Both the position numbers and the translations under genes were made by a program. Shown one piece after another: positions 1 to 7,919 of a stretch of 64,000 bases of DNA (positions are counted from its first letter, which is position 1; the number at the start of each line of letters is the position of its first letter). This DNA comes from Flagellimonas olearia (lineage in GTDB: Bacteria; Bacteroidota; Bacteroidia; Flavobacteriales; Flavobacteriaceae). The notes beneath the pieces were generated by a model. It saw only the letters and a list, made by a program, of their open reading frames with translations, was not told the origin of the DNA and searched no databases. The stretch is taken from NCBI RefSeq assembly GCF_009184425.1, contig NZ_WELG01000001.1:496001-560000 (forward strand). The letters run 5' to 3'.

Positions 1-1287
1 GTTTTCGGCCTCCAGTATGGCACGTTCAATATCCAAGTCAGTGCCCTCGAACAATTTAAAGGATTGATCAAACTTACTGAACCGGACCACCTTGTTTTTT
101 TCTAATGATCCTAATGTATTCTTAATGGTTGTTTTGGAAAAGTTTGGACTAAGATACTCGATAAAAAAAGCTTCATCCAGCCTTGACCCCGCTTTGGAAA
201 ATATGGACAGCAGTCCCAATGATTTAATTAAAACTTCAGAAATTTTATGATCAATATCAACAATGCTTTCCGAGCGCTCTAAAGCTATTCTGATGGCAGA
301 CCATCTATTGAAATCAGGATTGGTCTTGTCAATAATAAATGTGTAGAAATCATGATAGAGATAATCATATAAATCCGGTAGTTCAAATGCTTTTCCTTCC
401 GTTTTAAATTGGGAGAAGAAAATGGAGTTAAGAAACGTAAAAAGCGACCGTTCATTTTGTCCATAACGTTGCAGGGAGGCGGCCAATACATACCCACTTA
501 CTATACTTAGCGGATATAAAGAACTTTCAAGTTCTTTTAAGCTGTCTTGGGTAAGGGAAAAAAGGTTATGTCCTTTGATTAGGTCTAGGAAGCTATTTTT
601 TGGTTCGGTTCCAGAATTTGATACCTTACCGGCCAAGAACAACAATTGTTCGATGGGTTCATTGAAGGGCAGGGTAAAAAAACGTCCTTGCACCTTTTTC
701 CATTCATCTCTCTGTTCTTTGGAAAGCCCATTGGAATAAGAAAGGATATTTTGGTGGATAGAAGTAATCAAAACAATATCCCTGTCTTGCGCATTTACAA
801 ATTCGGCCAGTTTCTGAAGAAAATAAACTTCTTGGGATGTGTTGTTTTGGACGGCGTACTCCAAATATTTGCCAAACTCATCAAGGATGATGAACAGGGC
901 TCCATTCTTCTTCTTGACTTTATCATATTCCCCATAGATGGCATCAAACAATTTTTGGTTTCCCACAAAATCATGGGATACTGAAAATTCATCGTTCAAG
1001 GCATCGATAAGTGAACGATATTCCCCAATCAGTTTGATGACTCTAGATGTGCCATTAAAACTGCTTCCAAAGTATTTTTTATTGCCGGAAATGGACTTTT
1101 CAAGGGCCAATAAAAAAGAAGATTTCCCCGTTCCGAATGAGCCTACAAGGTTAAATGCCTTTTGGCCACGTTTTGCATTGTCGATTATCGAATCAAAGGT
1201 TTTTTCAGCATTCGGTGTAACGACGTAATCGAACTTTGAATCACTGTCCCTGATGATATTGGTAGAGGTATTGATGCTATACTCCAT
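1..1287 (-). CDS. P-loop ATPase, partial (runs off left edge)
   Basis: The reading frame is open from an ATG at 1287 to the window edge (429 codons), so the C-terminus is missing. A Walker A motif GSFGTGKS lies near residues 49-56, and a Walker B motif (LFIILDEFGKYLE, with D136 and E137) follows about 80 residues later. This fits a STAND/AAA-type or large-motor ATPase domain at the N-terminus of a longer protein. The start codon lies inside the end of the upstream DUF4007-like gene (11-base overlap), so the two are translationally coupled. ATPases paired with DUF4007 proteins occur in defence loci, including phosphorothioation-type ones. That role is inferred, because the rest of the locus is outside the window. 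The exact family is not recognised. Confidence 0.85.
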   Translation of the reverse strand, partial: MEYSINTSTNIIRDSDSKFDYVVTPNAEKTFDSIIDNAKRGQKAFNLVGSFGTGKSSFLLALEKSISGNKKYFGSSFNGTSRVIKLIGEYRSLIDALNDEFSVSHDFVGNQKLFDAIYGEYDKVKKKNGALFIILDEFGKYLEYAVQNNTSQEVYFLQKLAEFVNAQDRDIVLITSIHQNILSYSNGLSKEQRDEWKKVQGRFFTLPFNEPIEQLLFLAGKVSNSGTEPKNSFLDLIKGHNLFSLTQDSLKELESSLYPLSIVSGYVLAASLQRYGQNERSLFTFLNSIFFSQFKTEGKAFELPDLYDYLYHDFYTFIIDKTNPDFNRWSAIRIALERSESIVDIDHKISEVLIKSLGLLSIFSKAGSRLDEAFFIEYLSPNFSKTTIKNTLGSLEKNKVVRFSKFDQSFKLFEGTDLDIERAILEAEN

Positions 1288-2113
1288 AATATTGTTCCAA
1301 AACTTTATTGGGTTCGATATCCTTTTTGACCTGTAGTTCTTTCACACCTGCTTCACTGCTATATATGATATCAGGAAATTTTTGTGCTATGGCCTGTAGT
1401 TTTTCTTCAAGTATATCCCTATTTAGACAAAAGGTATTACCAATTCCAAAATCATCACTGTAAAAGCTTGAGAAACTAATGGTAGAGGTGTAATTTGGGT
1501 GGGTGAGAATGCAATAAAGTAATATTTCTTCAGGTAGGTTTTTCTGGTCATTGTTCTCGATGCGATATAGCGTTTTTGAGTTCCTGTTCTTGCCAACCTC
1601 CCTGAGAAGGCCCAATTCTGTCAATAACCCGCTGTAACCATCATCTATGTCATCGTTGGTGAATTGTCCGTACATTCTTTTGAATACTGAAAAATCCTTG
1701 GCCAGTATTTTTTCGTTTTGACCAGAGTGTAGGTCCTTAATATAGTCAATAAGGTTTTCTTGGGTGAATTCTGGCTTGACCTTTCTGAAATTATTGAATA
1801 TTATATAGTAAATCGATGAATGCCGTGTCATGCATAGTTTATAATGCAACAGATATAGTGTACCCTGATTCTCCAAGTATGGGTCCCATCCACCATCAAG
1901 AAACAATTCCTTGTACGGTTGTTTCAGTTCCATGGAATCATCATAGGCATCGAAGGATTTAAGCCAGAAGCGCATGGAGTTGACCATGTTCTTTCCTACA
2001 CCAAGATCAACACCGGAATCCATTCGGAATGATTCCCCAGAGTTTAGATAATCTATTCCCTTTTTGAGCCAAAATAAACGGCAATGGAATGTGTCATGAC
2101 CTGAAAATATCAT
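1277..2113 (-). CDS. DUF4007-like protein, probable defence component
   Basis: This 278-residue protein has FSGHDTF at residues 3-9 followed by RLFWLKKG, then LGVGKNMV at 37-44 and a tryptophan-rich stretch. That pattern is the hallmark of the DUF4007 family. The family has no defined biochemical activity. Members are found in DNA-modification and defence clusters, often beside an ATPase and sometimes beside PAPS-reductase-like DndC proteins. Here the gene overlaps the following ATPase gene by 11 bases, which points to a shared complex. No membrane segment or signal peptide is visible. It could act as a DNA-binding or adaptor subunit, but nothing in the sequence proves that. Confidence 0.75.
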   Translation of the reverse strand: MIFSGHDTFHCRLFWLKKGIDYLNSGESFRMDSGVDLGVGKNMVNSMRFWLKSFDAYDDSMELKQPYKELFLDGGWDPYLENQGTLYLLHYKLCMTRHSSIYYIIFNNFRKVKPEFTQENLIDYIKDLHSGQNEKILAKDFSVFKRMYGQFTNDDIDDGYSGLLTELGLLREVGKNRNSKTLYRIENNDQKNLPEEILLYCILTHPNYTSTISFSSFYSDDFGIGNTFCLNRDILEEKLQAIAQKFPDIIYSSEAGVKELQVKKDIEPNKVLEQYYGV

Positions 2114-2402
2114 ATAGAATTATTTTTTTTCAAAAATACAATGTTTAAGCTCCCATATTTTTAATACAGAATTGGTTTAATCACAAGATTAATTAACATA
2201 TATAAAACCAATATTTCAAGATTCTTTTTGCAAAGACCTAACCATCTTTATCGGCCTACATTTGGGCTATCTAATATCCAATAAATTTTAGGGGGAGTTT
2301 AAGAACTAAATGTAAGAAATTTCGAGAAAAGCCGAATACTAAAATCTGTAAGGAAACAAAAAAGAGAAGAAAAAGTATTTCTTAGAATGAGAATCGGATG
2401 TT

Positions 2403-2711
2403 TTAAGGTCGAATATTTGTACCATACTCTTTTTCAAATTCAGTAAAAAAATCTTCTAGGGAATATTTTTCAAAGCGACATATGCTATAAACAGTAGTCA
2501 TAGGGATATTATAACCATCTGGGCTTTTCATCTTAGTTAGAGTTGATGAAGCTATACCACATTTTTCTGAATACTCATTTTGAGATGTTTCTTCACCGTT
2601 TTCGTCACAATATGGGCTAAAGAATTTTTTGGCAATGAAGTTGCAGATATACTTGTTTACTAAAGCATTGATTTTCTTTAATTCTTCTTTATTGGAACTA
2701 CTATTTGGCAA
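2403..2711 (-). CDS. small XRE-type HTH regulator
   Basis: A 102-residue protein whose middle (about residues 45-90) reads as a Cro/C1-type helix-turn-helix: EYSEKCGIASSTLTKM, then a wing, then TTVYSICRFEKYSLEDFF. The N-terminus is helical and charged. It lies alone, 289 bases upstream of the DUF4007-like gene on the same strand, so it may regulate the defence-type operon. A small dyad (TTCGC-GATA-GCGAA, 2759-2772) about 50 bases upstream of its start is a candidate operator. The target is not known. Confidence 0.7.
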   Translation of the reverse strand: MPNSSSNKEELKKINALVNKYICNFIAKKFFSPYCDENGEETSQNEYSEKCGIASSTLTKMKSPDGYNIPMTTVYSICRFEKYSLEDFFTEFEKEYGTNIRP

Positions 2712-2758
2712 TGTCTAAATGTTTTTTCAAAAAAAGTCGTTACCTAAAAAAAAACTGT

Positions 2759-2772
2759 TCGCGATAGCGAAT
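2759..2772. promoter_or_regulatory. dyad upstream of the XRE gene, possible operator
   Basis: The sequence TTCGCGATAGCGAA has five-base inverted arms around GATA. The core GCGATAGC recurs in inverted orientation at 2844-2851. The two copies flank a promoter-like TACATTTG (2809-2816), as expected if the neighbouring XRE protein represses in both directions. No binding data can be seen from sequence. Confidence 0.35.
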
Positions 2773-2782
2773 GATTCTATTT

Positions 2783-2816
2783 TTTGTTATATTGCCACAG
2801 TTAATAAATACATTTG
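2783..2816 (+). promoter_or_regulatory. Bacteroidota-type promoter reading rightward
   Basis: TTTG (2783-2786) is followed after 22 bases by TACATTTG (2809-2816), which matches the Bacteroidota -33/-7 pattern TTTG / TAnnTTTG. It points away from the XRE gene into a non-coding region that ends in a terminator-like hairpin near 3000. Confidence 0.4.
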
Positions 2817-2822
2817 CGATTC

Positions 2823-3000
2823 TTCGTTTAGACAATATTTGAAGCTATCGCTTTGAATCTCGCTTTTGAAAACTGGTAATTTTTAAGTACATGAGAGGAT
2901 AAGTAGATTGGCTCACGACCCGGGCGTGGGCTCTCTTATTCGTGTACGGGTATACCAGTACCTCAAAGGCGGTAAGTTGAGTTCCGCGCCCAACTTTTTC
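2823..3000 (+). ncRNA. possible structured non-coding RNA or leader
   Basis: A good promoter match ends at 2816. Downstream are a seven-base-pair stem (GCTCACG 2911-2917 with CGTGGGC 2925-2931, one G-U pair) and a terminator-like hairpin (AAGTTG 2974-2979 with CAACTT 2991-2996, followed by T residues). An ORF of 88 codons from 2908 crosses this stretch but looks non-coding. No known RNA family is recognised, so this is an inference from structure only. Confidence 0.25.
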
Positions 3001-3494
3001 TTAGCGTTTAGTTACTTGTTTCTCTTTTCTGATTTATCGCTAACCTTTATGGTTATGGGAAACACTTGGCAGCTTTTTTATATAGGGTTCACTCCATGTG
3101 CTTGTCCTGTTTTTGGGACATCGCATTCGGTGTTCGATATCCTGTTTAAAAAGAAGCCCAAGAATCCCATTTGATTCAATCTTTGACTATAGTTGTGGGA
3201 TATTCACTATACCTTTTCCGGTAATCCATATCCCTTTGTCCCACAACTGACGTAAACACTTTTGGGGTATCCGGCCCTAGTACATTTCTGTAGTCATTTT
3301 CCATTTAGGAACCCTATTTCCAGGTATGTTTTTGTCTGGCGGGGTGGTCTATGTCTGAACCTAAATGCCTTAGGGAAGTTACGGTTTTGCGGTGACTTTT
3401 TAGGCAGTGTGGATAAAAACCTATGGGCAAAGAAGTGATGGTCCTGTAGGGAATGAAACAATAACTAATGCTTTAATCAAACGAACTCAACATT
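3001..3494. other. long leader upstream of susC, no gene seen
   Basis: About 490 bases without a convincing reading frame. It contains a perfect ten-base inverted repeat (AGTTGTGGGA 3191-3200, TCCCACAACT 3239-3248) with a 38-base loop. No riboswitch family is recognised. Confidence 0.5.
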
Positions 3495-6400
3495 ATGAAG
3501 ATAGTATCGATTACCTTGGATAGGACATACTTGCTCCTGTCCTTTTACCTTTTTTTATCATTCCTGCTTTCCGAGCAAGTCGTGGCGGGCAAACTTTTAC
3601 CGCCCCAGACCATGGTTTCAGGTGTGGTGATGGATACGGGAGGAATTCCCCTGGCCGGGGTCAATATTGTGGTGGAGTCAACCCAACAGGGTGCCATTTC
3701 AGATTTCGATGGCTCCTTCGAAATAGTGGCCGGGCCCGATGATGTCTTATTCTTTTCCATGGTAGGCTTTAAATCCCTTTCTGTTCCTATATTGGGCAAG
3801 GAAGTGGTGATGGTCCAAATGGAAGAGGATGTGACCGTCCTTGGCGAAGTGGTGCTCAATGCGGGCTACTATACGGTCTCTGAGCGCGAACGTACCGGAA
3901 GTATTGAAAAGGTGTCCACTATGGATATCGAAAAACAACCCATATCCAATCCACTGGCCGCCTTACAGGGACGGATGGCAGGGGTGGAGATCCAACAGAC
4001 CTCGGGATTTTCAGGCTCTAATTTCAATATCAGGATTAGAGGGCGGAACAGTATCCGTTCCCAAGGCAATGATCCCTTATATATCGTGGATGGGGTGCCC
4101 TTCTCCTCATCCAGTTTAGGAGACCCGAGTGCCTCCATAACCCTCCCTGGGTCAGGAATGAGCCCATTGAACGACCTCAATCCAAATGACATCGAATCCA
4201 TTGAGATACTAAAGGATGCGGATGCCACGGCAATTTATGGGTCTCGTGGGGCCAATGGGGTGGTCTTGATCACCACCAAAAAGGGAAACCATGGGAAAAC
4301 CGAATTGGAGCTTAATATGCTCTCCGGCTTGGGAAAGGTGTCCAATACCATGGATCTTATGGGGACTTCCGATTACTTGGCCATGCGAAGGGAGGCCTAT
4401 GCCAATGATGGTATACTGGAATACCCGTCCAATGCCTTTGAGGTAAACGGAACATGGAACCAGGATCGCTATACGGATTGGCAAAAGGAACTCTTTGGCA
4501 GGACCGCCTATCTGAACACGGTGCAAGGTTCCCTTTCAGGAGGGAACCAACGTACCGGGTTTTTGATCAGTGGTACCTACTATGGGCAAACCAGTGTATT
4601 GCCAAAGGATTATAAAAATGATAAGATATCCGGACTGGCCAATCTCAACCATACATCAAAGGATGGACGATTGGAACTACAGCTTTCCACCCAGTATGTC
4701 TCCAATGCAAACAACCTTCCTGGTGATGCCTCCCTTATCGCAAAGGCTTATAGCCTCGCACCGAATGCACCCTCTTTGTACAATGCGGACGGTTCGCTGA
4801 ATTGGGAAAACTCGACCTGGTCCAATCCCTTGGCCCGACTGGAACGGAAATATTTGGCCAACTCCTCTACCTTGGTTTCCAATTTCCATTGGAAATACCA
4901 GCCCTTACGGTTTTTGGGCTTTAGTGCCAATATGGGTTACACGGAGAACCATTTAAAGGAATTCAATAGCACCCCGTCCACCCTCTATGATCCAACCTTT
5001 GGTATTGGACCGGAATTCTCCATTGCCCTGCACAATACAGGGAAAAGCTCTTCATGGATCATGGAACCCCAAGTCCACTTTGATGTTGACATGGGTGAAA
5101 TACGGTTAAGTGCCTTGGCCGGACTCTCCTTCCAAGAACGTAAAAGCGGGCGTAAGGCCCTTATGGGATTCGGGTTCAGCAATAATGCACTGATCGAAAA
5201 TTTGGCAGCGGCATCCGATGTCACCGTAAGGACAGATCGGTCAGAACAGTATCGGTACCAAGCCGTTTTCGGGCGGGTCAATCTCAACCATAAAGGGAAA
5301 TATATCCTGAACCTCACTGGAAGAAGAGACGGGTCCAGTCGGTTCGGTCCTGAAAAGCGCTTTGCCAATTTTGGAGCCATAGGGACAGCTTGGATCTTTT
5401 CCGAAGAAGGGTTTGTCGCACAGTGGGTGCCTTGGTTGAGCTATGGTAAACTTAGGGCCAGTTATGGGACATCCGGGAGCGACCAAATCGGGGATTACCA
5501 ATATTTGGATACCTATTCCTTTGGTTCACAACAGTATCAGGGGATGACCGCATTGTATCCGACAAGACTGTTCAATCCTGACTTTGGCTGGGAAGAAAAC
5601 CGAAAACTGGACATTGCCCTTGAACTTGGTTTTTTTAACGATAGGCTGTTGCTGAACGGGAACTATTATCGGAACCGATCATCGAACCAATTAGTGGGGA
5701 TACCACTACCGGCCACAACTGGTTTTGGTACATTACAAGGGAATTTGGATGCTACCGTGGAGAACAGGGGATGGGAACTGGAACTCCACTCCATAAATGT
5801 AAGGACCAAGAATTTTGAGTGGTCCACCGATTTTAATTTGACCCTTCCCAAGACCCGGTTGATAGCGTTTGATGATTTGGAAGGCTCTACTTACGCCAAC
5901 CAATTGGTCATTGGGGAACCCTTGAACATTGCCAAAGTATATGGATTTGATGGGGTGAACTCCCAGACAGGGCTGTTCGAAGTGATAGATCATAATGGGG
6001 ATGGAACCATAACGGCCATTGAGGACAGACAAACGGTGAAGAGTTTGGATCCCGAATATTATGGGGGGCTGGACAACCATATCGTTTATAAAAGGTTTTC
6101 ATTGGATTTTTTGTTCCAGTTCACGAAACAATTGGGCTATAACTTTTGGTCCTCTGCACCCATAGTTGGTGGAGGTTCAAACCAGCCCATCCCTGTGCTT
6201 GATCGATGGCGTGGGGTCGGGGACAGCGCGAAGTTCCAAAAGTTTTCTTCCGGGGGCGATCCCGAAGCGACACAGGCCTTTCGAAACTTTACCCGAAGTG
6301 AAGCTGTTATCGGTGACGCTTCTTTTATCCGGTTGCAGAATGTCTCGATTTCCTACCGATTTGCCGAAGGAACACCCAAGGGGATCGGTTGCGAACTCTT

Positions 6401-6521
6401 CCTTCGTGGCCAAAATCTTTGGACCATCACTGACTATTTCGGGCCCGATCCCGAAACACGTAATAGACAGACTTTGCCAACCCTGAGATTCCTCTCCTTG
6501 GGAACACGTTTAACCTTTTAA
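3495..6521 (+). CDS. SusC/RagA-family TonB-dependent outer-membrane receptor
   Basis: A 1008-residue protein. An N-terminal signal region is followed by a carboxypeptidase-regulatory-like domain (about 40-110, with GVNIVVESTQQGAISDFDG), then the plug with the SusC signature NDPLYIVDGVPF and LNPNDIESIEILKDADATAIYGSRG, and a long beta-barrel ending in a typical terminal strand. There is no STN domain, so it should not signal to a FecR/ECF pair, and none lies beside it. It forms an outer-membrane import complex with the SusD lipoprotein encoded six bases downstream. The third gene is a secreted metalloprotease, so peptides or protein-linked substrates are more likely than a glycan. The substrate is inferred. 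Confidence 0.95.
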   Translation: MKIVSITLDRTYLLLSFYLFLSFLLSEQVVAGKLLPPQTMVSGVVMDTGGIPLAGVNIVVESTQQGAISDFDGSFEIVAGPDDVLFFSMVGFKSLSVPILGKEVVMVQMEEDVTVLGEVVLNAGYYTVSERERTGSIEKVSTMDIEKQPISNPLAALQGRMAGVEIQQTSGFSGSNFNIRIRGRNSIRSQGNDPLYIVDGVPFSSSSLGDPSASITLPGSGMSPLNDLNPNDIESIEILKDADATAIYGSRGANGVVLITTKKGNHGKTELELNMLSGLGKVSNTMDLMGTSDYLAMRREAYANDGILEYPSNAFEVNGTWNQDRYTDWQKELFGRTAYLNTVQGSLSGGNQRTGFLISGTYYGQTSVLPKDYKNDKISGLANLNHTSKDGRLELQLSTQYVSNANNLPGDASLIAKAYSLAPNAPSLYNADGSLNWENSTWSNPLARLERKYLANSSTLVSNFHWKYQPLRFLGFSANMGYTENHLKEFNSTPSTLYDPTFGIGPEFSIALHNTGKSSSWIMEPQVHFDVDMGEIRLSALAGLSFQERKSGRKALMGFGFSNNALIENLAAASDVTVRTDRSEQYRYQAVFGRVNLNHKGKYILNLTGRRDGSSRFGPEKRFANFGAIGTAWIFSEEGFVAQWVPWLSYGKLRASYGTSGSDQIGDYQYLDTYSFGSQQYQGMTALYPTRLFNPDFGWEENRKLDIALELGFFNDRLLLNGNYYRNRSSNQLVGIPLPATTGFGTLQGNLDATVENRGWELELHSINVRTKNFEWSTDFNLTLPKTRLIAFDDLEGSTYANQLVIGEPLNIAKVYGFDGVNSQTGLFEVIDHNGDGTITAIEDRQTVKSLDPEYYGGLDNHIVYKRFSLDFLFQFTKQLGYNFWSSAPIVGGGSNQPIPVLDRWRGVGDSAKFQKFSSGGDPEATQAFRNFTRSEAVIGDASFIRLQNVSISYRFAEGTPKGIGCELFLRGQNLWTITDYFGPDPETRNRQTLPTLRFLSLGTRLTF

Positions 6522-6527
6522 TGCCAT

Positions 6528-7919
6528 ATGATGTCAAATTTTAATTCCAAATTAAGCTTAGGAGCCATTATGCTTACAGTCTCCTTGATATTGATTTCCT
6601 GCGAATCATACCTGGATATTGATCCGCCAACCAACCAAATTGTAGGTGAAGTGGTTTTTAGTGACCAAGCAACGATCGAAGCCGGTTTTGCCCATATATA
6701 TTCCCAGTTCAGGGAAAGTGCCTTTCCAGCAGGAAACCCGACAGGTATGACATACTTGATGGGGATGTATGCAGATGAAATGGAATATGCCGCCACCAAT
6801 GACCTAGAGGCCAAAAGTTTTTATGACAACAGTTTGTTGCCATCGAACAATTCGGTCCAAAACCTTTGGAACACAGGTTATTCTTTGATCTATGCCGCCA
6901 ATAGGATATTGGAGGGCGTCGAAAATTCTCCATCACTTACAGAAATGGACAAAGACCGTTTTATAGGGGAGGCTCTTTTTGTGCGGGCCTATATCCATTT
7001 TAACCTGACCAATCTCTTTGGTGCCATTCCCTATATAACTACTACCGATTATAGAATAAATATGAAGGTGTCAAAAATGGAGACAGCAATCATCAATGAA
7101 AGTATCGTTAAGGATCTGATGAGGTCAAAGGAACTCATTGGCATATCCGAAACGGGTATATCACACTTCCGGCCAAATCGTTGGGTGGTCTCTGCCTTCT
7201 TGTCGCGGGTCTACCTTTATCAAGGGGATTGGCAATCTGCACTTGATGAGGCGCAAAATGTGGTCTTGGATAGTGGGTCGGATTTGGAACCCAATCTGGA
7301 TGATGTTTTCTTGGGAAACAGCCAGGAGACCCTATGGCAACTGGATACCCGGTCTCCAGGAACCAATACCAATGAGGCCTATCATTTTGTGGTGTTGAGT
7401 GGTCCTCCCAATAAGGCTACCCTCAGCCAATCCCTGCTGGAAAGTTTTGAGGAGGGAGATAAGCGTTCGGTGTCTTGGGTCGGTGCCTTTTCGAATGAGT
7501 CGGGGACGTGGTATTTTCCCAATAAATATAAACTGTACTTGGTAACTGAGACCACTGAGGAATACTCCATATTATTTCGATTATCGGAGCAATACCTGAT
7601 CGTGGCAGAGGCAAGTGCACAATTGGGCCAGATTGACCAAGCCTTGGGATACCTAAATGAAATAAGGGGCAGGGCTGGATTGCAGCCACTGGAGGGATTG
7701 GAACAAGAGGCGGTCATGGAGGCCATTCTAAAGGAAAGGCGCGCCGAGTTGTTTATGGAACAGGCCCATCGTTTTTTTGACCTTAAGCGTACCGGTCTGG
7801 CAGATGCGGTTCTATCCTCTGAAAAACCGTTTTGGGAGGAAACAGATATCCATTTGCCCATTCCGGAGTCCGAATTGTTGATCAACCCTAATCTATTACC
7901 ACAAAATGAAGGGTATTGA
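6528..7919 (+). CDS. SusD/RagB-family outer-membrane lipoprotein
   Basis: A 463-residue protein with a lipoprotein signal ending LILISC, followed by the usual SusD opening (ESYLDIDPPTNQIVGE). Helical TPR-like segments follow, and the C-terminal part contains the family motif ILKERRAELFMEQAHRFFDLKR. It caps the SusC barrel on the cell surface and captures the substrate. It starts six bases after susC, and its stop overlaps the start of the metalloprotease gene by 14 bases, so the three genes form one operon. At 463 residues it is slightly short for the family but complete. Confidence 0.95.
   Translation: MMSNFNSKLSLGAIMLTVSLILISCESYLDIDPPTNQIVGEVVFSDQATIEAGFAHIYSQFRESAFPAGNPTGMTYLMGMYADEMEYAATNDLEAKSFYDNSLLPSNNSVQNLWNTGYSLIYAANRILEGVENSPSLTEMDKDRFIGEALFVRAYIHFNLTNLFGAIPYITTTDYRINMKVSKMETAIINESIVKDLMRSKELIGISETGISHFRPNRWVVSAFLSRVYLYQGDWQSALDEAQNVVLDSGSDLEPNLDDVFLGNSQETLWQLDTRSPGTNTNEAYHFVVLSGPPNKATLSQSLLESFEEGDKRSVSWVGAFSNESGTWYFPNKYKLYLVTETTEEYSILFRLSEQYLIVAEASAQLGQIDQALGYLNEIRGRAGLQPLEGLEQEAVMEAILKERRAELFMEQAHRFFDLKRTGLADAVLSSEKPFWEETDIHLPIPESELLINPNLLPQNEGY

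Noticed and set aside
2908-3174. 88-codon plus-strand frame (MAHDPGVGSLIRV start)
   Set aside because: It crosses two hairpins, has unusual composition, and looks like non-coding sequence read by chance.
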